From: Helicobacter hepaticus ATCC 51449
GTDB lineage: Bacteria > Campylobacterota > Campylobacteria > Campylobacterales > Helicobacteraceae
NCBI RefSeq assembly: GCF_000007905.1
Contig: NC_004917.1
Location: forward strand, 1,054,001 to 1,118,000
Direction: 5' to 3'
DNA length: 64,000 nucleotides
The notes under the pieces were generated by a model that was not told where the DNA came from, did not search any database, and saw nothing but the letters and a program-made list of their open reading frames with translations. Below, piece after piece: positions 36,633 through 47,727 of the stretch. The first letter of the stretch is position 1, and every line of letters begins with the position of its first letter. The translations under genes and the position numbers were made by a program.

Positions 36633-37283
36633 ATGGAAAAAACCATACCTTGCAATATCATTATCACTCTTTTGCATTACACACCATTGCATATTTGCAG
36701 CAATGCCATTCGCACCTGCTGGCAGAGCTTTGATAAGGGCGATAATGGTGGAGAAAAAGACATTGAACTCATTGATAGAGTGGGCAATAAATTTAAACAC
36801 GCAAGCACTTTGGAACATTTATATTATAATTTTTATATTAAAGGGATTTCACGAGCGTGTTTGCAAGAACTTGCGCGTCATCGCCTCGCAAGCTATAGCG
36901 TAAAATCATCGCGTTATACACTCAAAGAACTAAAAAACCTTCCAAGCTTTCTCCCTGTTAATGATGAGAATCTTGCTCGTGCAGAGCAATTTGTTGTTTT
37001 TACAAATAATAAGGAAGTTGATATTGCCTCACTTAAAGCACTTGAAAACTTACGCGAGATTTTGTGTAATAATGTCAGCAATGACGTCGCTAAATTTGCT
37101 ATGCCAGAATCTTATCGCACAGAGCTAAGTTTTAGTATTAATGCACGAAGTTTGCAAAATTTCCTTTCTTTACGCACTTCTAAATCTGCGCTTTGGGAGA
37201 TTCGTGCTTTAGCCTTTAGCATATTTAACGCATTGCCAGAAGAACATCGTTTTATTTTTCAAGATTGTGTGCAAGAATGTTGA
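36633..37283 (+). CDS. thyX: FAD-dependent thymidylate synthase
   Basis: The 216-residue enzyme makes dTMP from dUMP using methylene-tetrahydrofolate, FAD and NADPH. It has the ThyX signature RHRLASYSVKSSRYT (RHRx7S) at about residues 84-98, preceded by the FMN/FAD-binding HASTLEHLYYNFYIKG region. RBS is AAGGAAT. Epsilonproteobacteria use ThyX instead of ThyA. It converges on the Mla operon with a 5-base gap. Confidence 0.95.
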   Translation: MEKTIPCNIIITLLHYTPLHICSNAIRTCWQSFDKGDNGGEKDIELIDRVGNKFKHASTLEHLYYNFYIKGISRACLQELARHRLASYSVKSSRYTLKELKNLPSFLPVNDENLARAEQFVVFTNNKEVDIASLKALENLREILCNNVSNDVAKFAMPESYRTELSFSINARSLQNFLSLRTSKSALWEIRALAFSIFNALPEEHRFIFQDCVQEC

Positions 37284-37288
37284 AAAAA

Positions 37289-37885
37289 TTATAATGCTTT
37301 TAATACTTTATCAAGCACCTCATCACTTGCACGGGCAAATCCAAGAGCGATATTTTGGTCAGAAATAGAATCTAAAGGCACTTTAGAAGTAAGAGTGGCA
37401 CTTTTATTATGAATATATGTTTTCATATCCATAACCTCATAAAATACACTTATTTGTGCGCTATAAGTTCCTTTTTCATTAAGCACTTGCAAAGATAAAA
37501 GAGATATTTTAAGAATCTTATCAAATTTTTGCGTGCCAAAGGGCTGGATAGATACTTGAAAACATTTGTTTTGTAGCTTTGAGAGAAGTTTAAATTTAAG
37601 CATTTCTTTTGGAGAATTTATCCACTTTTTTCCTTTAATCTCACTCACTTGCAAAGTTTTGCTATCAAATAGTATCAATGAATTACTATCAAAAGGCGTA
37701 GAGGCATATATATCAAGCAATCCGATGTTTTTAGAATTAAGAACCTTACACGCTTGTTCTCCTTGTTTTTGTGTATCTGGTGTATGCAGAGTAAAATACT
37801 CTATTTTTTGCATTTCAGAGGCAATCTTAATATCAACACAGCCTCCAAACATAAATATACATAGGCATAAAATATACAATCTCAT
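37289..37885 (-). CDS. ABC-type transport auxiliary lipoprotein (PqiC/Mla-linked)
   Basis: The 198-residue protein has a signal peptide with lipobox FGGC (Cys16), then a domain of the ABC_trans_aux (YmbA/PqiC) type. It lies last in the Mla operon and overlaps the MlaD gene by 4 bases, as such lipoproteins often do, and probably docks the MCE channel at the outer membrane. Confidence 0.78.
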   Translation of the reverse strand: MRLYILCLCIFMFGGCVDIKIASEMQKIEYFTLHTPDTQKQGEQACKVLNSKNIGLLDIYASTPFDSNSLILFDSKTLQVSEIKGKKWINSPKEMLKFKLLSKLQNKCFQVSIQPFGTQKFDKILKISLLSLQVLNEKGTYSAQISVFYEVMDMKTYIHNKSATLTSKVPLDSISDQNIALGFARASDEVLDKVLKAL

Positions 37886-38658
37886 TTTTTATCCTTTTGT
37901 GAGGATTGATTTTGCTTACCAAAGAGACTATTATAAGGGTCTTTGTCCATTTTGTCTATAAATGATGAAGCTTGGTTAAAAAATTTGCTCATATCTTGCA
38001 AGCTCCCTTGAAGCTGAAAGAGTGTAGGAGTGAGAATCTCACGTAAATTATATTCACCTCTTTGCATATTTTTATTCATTTGCGCGCTTATGTTTTGGAG
38101 ATTGTGTGCAGAGTTGCTTAATTCTTTAATCATTATATTAATTTCTTGGAGATTTTCTTCATTCAAACCATTATTAAGACTTTTAAGTAAAGATGCCATA
38201 TCATCACTTAGCTCACTTGCTTTGCTCATAATCTTTTCAATACTTCCCTTATCAAGCTCAAGCACCTTTTTGCCCTCGCTATTTTTTTGAAGCAATTCTC
38301 CTCCATTGCTTTGAATAAGTGAAAGATAATTCGCTCCTGCCAATCCTTGAGAGCTAATGATGACTTTAGCATTTTCACGCACATATAATTGAGAATCTAT
38401 AAGCATTTGAATTTGTATTGTGCCTTCTTTAATATCTTTAAAGCTTACAGATTGCACTCTTCCAACACTAATACCTTTGTAACGTATAGGTGTATTTGCG
38501 CTGACACCACTTACTTCATCAGAGCTATATGCATAATATTGTGTATATCGTGTAGAATCTATTTCAAAACGATTAAGCCACAATATAAAAGCAACCATTA
38601 ATATCAAAATAATAAAAAAGAGTGTGGCAATCCACACATATTTTACATTGCGTTCCAT
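37882..38658 (-). CDS. mlaD: MCE-domain lipid-binding protein (MlaD family)
   Basis: This 258-residue protein has one N-terminal membrane helix (VWIATLFFIILILMVAFILW, about 7-27) and an MCE domain (about 35-115, with SANTPIRYKGISVGRV). A long helical C-terminal part (120-235) follows. It forms the periplasmic hexamer that passes phospholipids between membranes. It overlaps the ATPase gene by 16 bases. Confidence 0.9.
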   Translation of the reverse strand: MERNVKYVWIATLFFIILILMVAFILWLNRFEIDSTRYTQYYAYSSDEVSGVSANTPIRYKGISVGRVQSVSFKDIKEGTIQIQMLIDSQLYVRENAKVIISSQGLAGANYLSLIQSNGGELLQKNSEGKKVLELDKGSIEKIMSKASELSDDMASLLKSLNNGLNEENLQEINIMIKELSNSAHNLQNISAQMNKNMQRGEYNLREILTPTLFQLQGSLQDMSKFFNQASSFIDKMDKDPYNSLFGKQNQSSQKDKK

Positions 38659-39449
38659 TTATTATCTCCTTTTGATATATTTTCTTCAAAACTTTGCCAA
38701 AATCTTATCCCTCGTTGTCCTGAAAAGATTTTTGCCTGATTATCTCCTTGCTGTTTTTGATGATAAAGTTCAGACAATGTGCCTTCAAATACAATATGCT
38801 TATCTTCAAGTAAAATCAATCTATCTACACTATCTTTAATAGAATCTAAATCGTGTGTTACCATTACAATCGTAATTTTCAATACTTCTTTAAGCTTAAT
38901 AATCAAAGTGTCAAATCGTTCCGAACTTTGTAAATCAAGCCCGCTTGTAGGTTCATCTAAAAATAAAATATCAGGACTAAGGGCTAAAGCTCGTGCAAGT
39001 GCTACACGCTTTTTCATACCACCAGAGAGCTCATAAGGATATTTATAAGCTACTTCCTTAGATAAGCCTACTAACTCTAACCACATCTTTGAGATTCTAT
39101 TAATAGTTAGGGTATCATAATGGCTTTTTTGAGTAAGTAAAAAAGCCACATTATCAAGCACATTCATTGATGAAAACAATGCTCCAAATTGAAACATCAC
39201 TCCACAGCGATTAAGAATCCTCCCTCGTTTATCTTCAGGTAATGCCCAAATATTTTCTCCAAAAAATTCAATTTTTCCAGAAGTTGGTTTTTCCAAAAAA
39301 AGCATATTTTTAAGCAATGTGCTTTTACCACTTCCACTTCCACCTAAGATACCAAAAATTTCACCTTTTTTCACATCAAAACTAATCCCATTGTGAATAA
39401 TAACATCACCATATTGTGTATAAAGCTCACGCACTTTAATAATACTCAT
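38643..39449 (-). CDS. mlaF: Lipid ABC transporter ATP-binding protein (MlaF family)
   Basis: The 268-residue ATPase has Walker A GGSGSGKST (near 35-43), the signature LSGGMKKRVALARAL and Walker B DILFLDEPTSGLD. It drives lipid transfer by the MlaE permease. Its stop side overlaps MlaD and its start overlaps MlaE by 4 bases, so this is a tightly packed operon. Confidence 0.93.
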   Translation of the reverse strand: MSIIKVRELYTQYGDVIIHNGISFDVKKGEIFGILGGSGSGKSTLLKNMLFLEKPTSGKIEFFGENIWALPEDKRGRILNRCGVMFQFGALFSSMNVLDNVAFLLTQKSHYDTLTINRISKMWLELVGLSKEVAYKYPYELSGGMKKRVALARALALSPDILFLDEPTSGLDLQSSERFDTLIIKLKEVLKITIVMVTHDLDSIKDSVDRLILLEDKHIVFEGTLSELYHQKQQGDNQAKIFSGQRGIRFWQSFEENISKGDNKWNAM

Positions 39450-40561
39450 ATATCAAGCCTTGTTGTAATAACTGAAAATATTGCATTAATTAAAATGACC
39501 CAAAAAAGAGCATTAACTACACTTTTTGTTGTCTCAAGCCCTATAGATTCTGTATCACCTTTGACATACAATCCACGAAAACAGCCTACAAGAGCAATAG
39601 CCGCTCCAAAAAATGGTGCCTTTATCATTCCTACTAAAAAGTGATTAATACCCACATATTCATAGAATCTCTCCAAATATTGCATAAAATTTATGCCTGT
39701 TTGCATTTTTACTGCAAGCATTGCTGCAAATAAACTCACACTATCAGCCAAGAAAACTAATAAAGGCATTACAATTATAAGTGCTAAAACTCGCGGTAAT
39801 ATAAGGTAATCAAAGAGGCTTAGATTCATCGTTTTAAGTGCATCATTTTCTTCTGTAAGATTCATTACACCAAGTTGTGCGCTAAAGGCTGATGAACTCC
39901 GCCCAGCAATGACAATAGCTAAAATAAAAGGTCCTAATTCACGCAAAGATAGTTTTGCTACTATCTCCACGCTCATTAAAGGAACACCCATTTTTTCTAA
40001 TTGCAATACCCCTTGTAAAGCAATTGCATAACTGACAATAAAAGCTGTAAGCAAAGCAACTGGTAAAGCTTTGAATCCTGCTTCATTCATATGATAAAAT
40101 ATAGAGCCGCATTTAAAACGGCGTGGTGAGAGAAGTGAAAGAAAAAAATACCACAGACACATACCACAAAAATTTAAAAAATTTAAAAAGCTTTCAAAAA
40201 ATTGCTCTATACGTTTCCCTAAAGGAATTAAAACCATATGTGAAATCTTTAACGAAAAAGCATTATTAATAGCATTTTCTTCATTCTCTTTTGGTAACGA
40301 AGAAGAAAGAGTTTGAAAAATCTCATTTGTTCGAGTATTTGTGCCTATAATTTGTGTGTCCTTATCTACAATAAGCCCATAAATAAATGCACAAAAAACA
40401 AAATCTGCTTTTGAAACTCGCTTAAAATCAATAGTGAGCTTATGTTGAGAAATAATAGCTTCACTCAAAGCTTCTCGTTGTTTTTTAGACAATGAATAAT
40501 CACATCTACCTTGAAGCTCTATAAGTGCCCTATCTCCTTGAAAACTAATCCTAAAATCCAT
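39446..40561 (-). CDS. mlaE: Lipid ABC transporter permease (MlaE family) with N-terminal STAS-like domain
   Basis: ATG 40561 is preferred over 40648; the extra 29 hydrophobic residues upstream are not typical, and a TATAAT lies just before the internal start. The protein (371 residues) has an N-terminal STAS-like domain (MDFRISFQGDRALIELQGRC, about 1-100) that most free-standing MlaE proteins lack, followed by the permease with about five segments and the MlaE motif ELGPFILAIVIAGRSSSAFS. In E. coli the STAS subunit MlaB is separate, so this is a natural fusion, common in epsilonproteobacteria. Confidence 0.85.
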   Translation of the reverse strand: MDFRISFQGDRALIELQGRCDYSLSKKQREALSEAIISQHKLTIDFKRVSKADFVFCAFIYGLIVDKDTQIIGTNTRTNEIFQTLSSSLPKENEENAINNAFSLKISHMVLIPLGKRIEQFFESFLNFLNFCGMCLWYFFLSLLSPRRFKCGSIFYHMNEAGFKALPVALLTAFIVSYAIALQGVLQLEKMGVPLMSVEIVAKLSLRELGPFILAIVIAGRSSSAFSAQLGVMNLTEENDALKTMNLSLFDYLILPRVLALIIVMPLLVFLADSVSLFAAMLAVKMQTGINFMQYLERFYEYVGINHFLVGMIKAPFFGAAIALVGCFRGLYVKGDTESIGLETTKSVVNALFWVILINAIFSVITTRLDI

Positions 40562-40684
40562 CATACACCATGTAATTATAAAATATACAGAAAATCTAAA
40601 GAAAGAAATTATAACAAAAGCTTGTAATCTAAAATAGAAATTATCCAAACTCTAAGAATTTTTAAGTTATAATAAAGTGAAATA

Positions 40685-40764
40685 ATGTGAAAAATAACTC
40701 TTTAATTTTCACATTTAAATATAAAAGTATAGGCGGATTAGTAGCACTTTTTCACTTTTTCACT
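40685..40764. other. Initiator-box-like repeats upstream of dnaN
   Basis: A perfect inverted repeat ATGTGAAAA (40685-40693) / TTTTCACAT (40706-40714) is followed by the tandem CTTTTTCACTTTTTCACTTT at about 40746-40764. The same ATGTGAAAA occurs next to the DnaA box upstream of dnaA (28002-28010). The 240-base gap between mlaE and dnaN otherwise has no gene. Confidence 0.45.
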
Positions 40765-40814
40765 TTCCCTACTACCCCTACTTTAAAATAATTCTATTAC
40801 AAAGGACATTGCAG

Positions 40815-41876
40815 ATGAAAATCTCACTTCCAAAAAGCTCATTAGAAACAATCCTCACAAACTGCCAAAATTTCCTTGACAAAAGAGACAGATCTCAAAT
40901 TACCTCTCATATCTACTTTGAAGCACAAGATGATAAACTTCTCCTTAAAGCCACAGATTATGAAATTTGGCTTGAATCCTACATCAACATTCCTTGTCAA
41001 GCACAGGGAAATGCCACAGTCAATGGAAAACAGATTCTTGATATTATTAAACGCCTCAAAGACGACAATGTTACTATCGAAACAAAACAAGATTCTCTTC
41101 ACATATCTCAAGGGAAAGCACGCACAAAACTCCCTATGTTTAATGCTGACGAATTCCCAAAATTCCCAGAGTATGATGCAAATGCACAAATTAATATAGA
41201 ATCTGATAAATTTCTCAATTCCATTAAAAAAATCAATCCTGCTGTAGATACAAATAATCCAAAATACGAGCTTAATGGTTCTCTACTTGACATTAAAGAT
41301 TATAGTTTTAATTTTGTAGCTACTGATACAAGACGACTTGCGCTCATTGAATATAAAAACCCATCTATTAATGCTCTCTCACTTGTGATACCAAAAAAAG
41401 CAATTAATGAAATACAAAAACTCTTTGTAGATACACTTGAAATTTATCACAATCCTACACATTTAATTCTTAAAAACAATGATTATACCTTTTATACAAA
41501 ACTTATCAGTGGTAAATATCCTGATTATGAGAAAATCATTCCCAAAGAATTCAAACATAAAATCGTGCTTCCCAAAGACAAATTTGTTGATGCTTTACAA
41601 TTCGTCAAATCACTTGCAAATAACATCAAAATTACTCTTTCTCCAAATGAAGTGCTTTTTGAATCTCTTAATGAAGAAAGTGGTGAAGCTTCTACACAAA
41701 TTGAAGTGCAAACAAACATTGAAAATCTTACGCTTGGCATTAACTCTAAATATATCTTAGATTTTCTTTCACAAATTGATGCAAATGAATTTACGCTTTG
41801 TATTAATGAACCAAATACACCATTTGTAGTAATGAGTGAGAATTTTTCAACTGTTATTATGCCTGTGATTCTCTAA
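40815..41876 (+). CDS. dnaN: DNA polymerase III beta sliding clamp
   Basis: The 353-residue clamp keeps the polymerase on DNA. ATG 40815 is preferred over the TTG at 40809 because AAAGGA lies 8 bases upstream and the protein then begins MKISLPKSSLETILTNCQNF. Three similar clamp domains of about 120 residues are seen, with the usual TDTRRLALIEY region. gyrB follows after 24 bases. Confidence 0.95.
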   Translation: MKISLPKSSLETILTNCQNFLDKRDRSQITSHIYFEAQDDKLLLKATDYEIWLESYINIPCQAQGNATVNGKQILDIIKRLKDDNVTIETKQDSLHISQGKARTKLPMFNADEFPKFPEYDANAQINIESDKFLNSIKKINPAVDTNNPKYELNGSLLDIKDYSFNFVATDTRRLALIEYKNPSINALSLVIPKKAINEIQKLFVDTLEIYHNPTHLILKNNDYTFYTKLISGKYPDYEKIIPKEFKHKIVLPKDKFVDALQFVKSLANNIKITLSPNEVLFESLNEESGEASTQIEVQTNIENLTLGINSKYILDFLSQIDANEFTLCINEPNTPFVVMSENFSTVIMPVIL

Positions 41877-41882
41877 AATTAA

Positions 41883-44216
<2,334 letters not shown>

Positions 44217-44219
<3 letters not shown>

Positions 44220-44234
44220 ATTCTACAGAATCTA
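44217..44234. terminator. Inverted TAGATTCT/AGAATCTA pair after gyrB
   Basis: TAGATTCT (44217-44224), AC, then AGAATCTA (44227-44234) is a perfect 8-bp inverted repeat that includes the gyrB stop codon. The two-base loop is very tight, so it would fold as a shorter stem. It lies between converging genes. Each arm is a copy of a word that is frequent in the window. Confidence 0.35.
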
Positions 44235-45386
44235 ATTAGTTTTTATACTCTCATCATTCATAATCTCTATAATCTCGTTCATATCATAGTTTTTTAGTTT
44301 TGATTCTAGCTCTGTAAAGTAGTTTTCAACATTTTGAGAATCCAAATAAATGCCAAAATCTTTTATAGGCGTGAAATCTTTTGAAGTCAATGTTTTAGCA
44401 ATCATTTTCCCTACATAGGGATAAAAATGAGAATGGTCAAAATGATGTTGTTTATAATTTTGCGTGATTTCATTAAATCCCATAAACTGATAAATCCCAC
44501 CAAACACTTCAATATGGATTCTTATCCATTGTTTATACTCTTCCCATCTTTTGGCAAAATTAATTTCAGCTGCGAGTAAAATCACAGGTATAGGGGAAGT
44601 ATAAACTACAAATTGAGAGTTTGGATTATGAGATTTTACATTGATAAGAATATTTCTTAATACTTCTTCATCAAAGTTATATTTATCTCCAACAAATCCT
44701 AAATTTAATGCCTTTAGTCCATATTTTAAAGTTGGGATTCTGTGTTTTTCCTCTATTCTCTCTTGATATTTTATATTATTTCTAGAATAGTATTTATCGT
44801 TTTTTGCATAATATGTATCACCCTTGCGTTTTCGGTTAAAGTTAATTACTAGAATATCCTTTAATTGTTTATTTGCAGTAAATATATTTTGGATTCTATT
44901 AAAAGGATTATTTAATGGCTCAAATGCTATATTAACCCTATCTTTAGCTGTTTGTTTATCTAAAGTATTAGAACCAAAAAAATCTATTTGTAAGTAAATT
45001 GTATGTAAAGAATGTCCTTTTTGTTTCATTAAATCCAAATAGTATTCATATTCAAAGGGAACCATACCCCCTGCAGCAAAATTAAAACATTTTTTACCCT
45101 CAAAATCATATTGATTAACATAAGTTGCCCTAGAGCTACCGAGCAAAACACTATCATAAGATTCTCTTTTGTTATAATAAATCCTATTCACCTTTTCTAC
45201 CCTTTCATTAATGCTGTTGAAAAAATAATTATATTTATGAGAGGGTGTTCCATATAAGAAATAAGGATCAATGGCAAGGTTTAAACAGGCTATAATGCCA
45301 AGAAAACACGTCACACAAGAAAGTATGCTTACAATCCATTTTCTTTCATTCATAGTTTGTTGAGCAAAATTCTTTAATTTTTTCAT
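44232..45386 (-). CDS. SGNH-type acyltransferase/hydrolase partner of MBOAT
   Basis: The 384-residue protein has an N-terminal membrane anchor (about 17-40) and a periplasmic domain with the SGNH-like block VLLGSSRATY (81-90; Ser in GSSR) and a late DxxH pair in DHSHFYPYVG. This fits the AlgJ/AlgX or DltD-like partners of MBOAT proteins, which move the acyl group to a glycan. It starts 9 bases after the MBOAT gene. The acceptor glycan is unknown. Confidence 0.72.
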   Translation of the reverse strand: MKKLKNFAQQTMNERKWIVSILSCVTCFLGIIACLNLAIDPYFLYGTPSHKYNYFFNSINERVEKVNRIYYNKRESYDSVLLGSSRATYVNQYDFEGKKCFNFAAGGMVPFEYEYYLDLMKQKGHSLHTIYLQIDFFGSNTLDKQTAKDRVNIAFEPLNNPFNRIQNIFTANKQLKDILVINFNRKRKGDTYYAKNDKYYSRNNIKYQERIEEKHRIPTLKYGLKALNLGFVGDKYNFDEEVLRNILINVKSHNPNSQFVVYTSPIPVILLAAEINFAKRWEEYKQWIRIHIEVFGGIYQFMGFNEITQNYKQHHFDHSHFYPYVGKMIAKTLTSKDFTPIKDFGIYLDSQNVENYFTELESKLKNYDMNEIIEIMNDESIKTN

Positions 45387-45395
45387 TTTATGTCT

Positions 45396-47094
45396 TTAAA
45401 AATTGAAATAAATAAATTCAGTGTAGGGGTTACTCCCCAATACAAATAAAGAGTAACATAAGAATACAGCTGCAAGAATGGCATTAAAAACATTCGTTCT
45501 AAACCCTTCCAACCTCTCCACACCATTCCTCATTCCCACACATACCACAAACCCTAAGATAATATAAATAATCGTATCATTCCTTCCACCAATATGTTCT
45601 AAGAGTGCAGGCATATGATGTGCCTTTAGGGGCAATTCCACCCAAGTAATCCCAAACATTCCTTTAAGTAGATTGATTGCTCCACTTACATTCTCACTTC
45701 TAAAAAATATCCAAGTGATATTTATAAAGTTAAAAGTAATAAACCAACATAAAAACTTATATACTTTAGTATCTAAACAATGTAAAAAGATAAGTTTATA
45801 TTTATGAGATATATGTGTAGATATAACAGAAGCAGCATTGAAACTCACACTTGCTTTATTGTCTTTAACATTGACTTTGTCTTTTGATAAAGAAATCTCT
45901 ATCTTTCCTCTTATGCTCTTTATACTCCAAGTATAGATTCTATGAATGCACATTGCACTTCCGTGTAGTATCCCCCATATTATAAATCCATAGCCTGCTC
46001 CGTGCCAAATGCCACTAAGAAAGGCTACAATAAAAAGATTTCTAAGTGTAAGGAGTTGATTAATGGTAGTATAGAATCTGCTGTGTTGATACTTTGTATT
46101 TTTATTCCCTCCAAGAGGAATATAGACATATTCTTTTAAAAATCTCCCGAGCGTTATATGCCATCTGCGCCAAAACTCACTGATATTTAAAGACTTATAA
46201 GGAGAATTAAAATTAAGAGGCAACATTATCCCAAAGAATAATCCTAAACCTATTGCCATATCAGCATATCCACTAAAATCAAAGTAGAGTTGGAAAGTAT
46301 AAGAGAGTGAAGTAGCCCAAGATTCTGCAATATTTAATACTCCTCCATTTTCTACAACATTAAATCCAGCATTTGCCCACTTTGCAAAAGAATCTGCAAT
46401 GAATACTTTTTTAAATAATCCAATGGAGAAGATAAAAAGTCCCTTTGCACAATGCTCCCATACTTTAGCATTTAAAGAGTGTAAAAAGAGGCTATGGAAT
46501 TGAGGCATCATCTCTTTATGATGCACAATAGGACCAGCAATGAGTTGAGGGAAAAAACAGATAAAAAGAGCATAATCTAGGAAGTTGATTGAGGTTTGAG
46601 AATCTAATTTCTCACTTTGGCATCGTTCTTTTACCTCTTGCATATCACTTATATCTACTTTTTTATAACAATCTATTAAAAAAGCAATTTGTTGAAAGGT
46701 TACAAAGGAGAGAGCAAGAGGTAAAAGAATATGAGGTAAGGGAATATTAAAATCAAGTTCTAAAAGATTGGAAAAGAGATTGAAATTCTCTAAAAAAAAA
46801 TCAGTGTATTTAAAAAATCCTAATAAAGAGAGATTAAAGATAATGCCTATAATTAAATACTGCTTCCCCCCCCCCCGTTGCTTTTAGGATAAAATGAGCT
46901 AAGGAGAAATTAACCAACATAGAAAAGATGAGGATAAAGATATATTCAACTTTAAAATATCCATAAAAAAATACACTTGCACCAATGAGAAATACTTTAG
47001 CAAGAGAGTAGCACTTCATAGCCCTTAATGTATAAAATCCTAATAAGCTTATGGGTAAAAAAGCAAGTATAAAGATATAGGAGGAGAAGAGCAT
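45396..47094 (-). CDS. Phase-variable MBOAT O-acyltransferase, currently out of frame
   Basis: ATG 47094 (AAGGA 5 bases upstream, MLFSSYIFILAFLPI) starts a frame that ends at TAA 46834, soon after an 11-G tract (46876-46866 on the minus strand). One G fewer gives an unbroken 1698-base gene of 565 residues: the read-through carries KQYLIIGIIFNLSLLGFFKY and then joins the second half starting MQEVKERC at 46643. The second half has the MBOAT motifs FWRRWHITLGRFLKEYVYIP and SGIWHGAGYGFIIWG. This is the classic arrangement of a slipped-strand on/off switch, here OFF. When ON it would work with the SGNH gene that follows. Confidence 0.85.
46866..46876 (-). repeat. Poly-G (11) phase-variation tract
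   Basis: There are eleven consecutive C on the plus strand. On the minus strand the tract encodes GGG codons after FILKAT. Ten or thirteen G would restore the full MBOAT frame. It is the only long G/C run in the window. Confidence 0.9.
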
Positions 47095-47119
47095 AGGATT
47101 CCTTGTGAGATTATTACGT

Positions 47120-47302
47120 TTAAGATTTAAATCCAAAAACCTTACAAATTAATAAAGATAATATTATAAAATATAAATATAAATCAGATTCTTTTTCTAA
47201 CAGACTTATGTAAAACCAAAAGCAAAGTGAAACAATCCCACAAATAATAATACTAAATAATGCAATACATATATCTATTATGGTATCTATAGATTTTTTC
47301 AT
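47120..47302 (-). CDS. Small two-TM membrane protein
   Basis: This 60-residue ORF encodes two hydrophobic segments (about 8-33 and 42-56) between the broken MORN-like gene and the MBOAT gene. The ribosome site is poor. I do not recognise it; it may be a small partner of the acylation pair or spurious. Confidence 0.4.
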   Translation of the reverse strand: MKKSIDTIIDICIALFSIIICGIVSLCFWFYISLLEKESDLYLYFIILSLLICKVFGFKS

Positions 47303-47304
47303 TT

Positions 47305-47727
47305 TTATTTCTTTTTGGAATCTGCAAGAGATTCTAAAAGCTCCCCATCTTTATATACTTCTTTTTTATTTCGCCAATTTGTATTATACCAAAGTCCATT
47401 TTTTTTGTTATTTTTAATTTCTCCCCACATTTCCAAAAAACCATTTAAATATATACGCTTTGCCATCAGGAATATTCTCTAGGTAAATAGCATTATTGAA
47501 CATTAGGCCAAATGCAAGTTGTTTTGTAAGAGGCAAAATAAGATTATCTATTTTTAAAACATATTCATCAGGGTTAGGGTCGCCTAGAGTCCCTCATAAA
47601 CTTCTGTGGTGTAAAAAATATGATTATTTATCCATTTTTCAGTATAAGAAAATCCAACGAGCAAAGCAAAGAGGATATTTAATCCTAGCATCAATTTTAA
47701 AGCTCTTTTAGTCCATTTAGGCAACAT
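47305..47727 (-). pseudogene. Broken MORN-repeat-like gene after leuB
   Basis: ATG 47727 overlaps the leuB stop (TAATG). The first frame encodes a membrane anchor (LMLGLNILFALLVGFSYTEK) and stops after YEGL. The sense continues in a second frame (GDPNPDEYVLKIDNLILPLT) and then, after a T6 run, in a third (NGFLEMWGEIKNNKKNGLWY, then NWRNKKEVYKDGELLES). The last part has the MORN/YwqK-like repeat rhythm. At least two frameshifts inactivate it. The stretch 47303-47726 holds no intact gene. Confidence 0.65.

Noticed and set aside
46792-46800. A9 run inside the MBOAT gene as a second switch
   Set aside because: At its present length it keeps the frame of the restored gene, and nine A is not unusual here.
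47120-47136. MBOAT start at 47136
   Set aside because: It overlaps the small membrane ORF and lacks a ribosome site; ATG 47094 has AAGGA and starts with the typical MBOAT N-terminus.
47399-47412. T8 run as a phase-variation tract
   Set aside because: It lies in an already broken gene, and short T runs are common in this AT-rich DNA.
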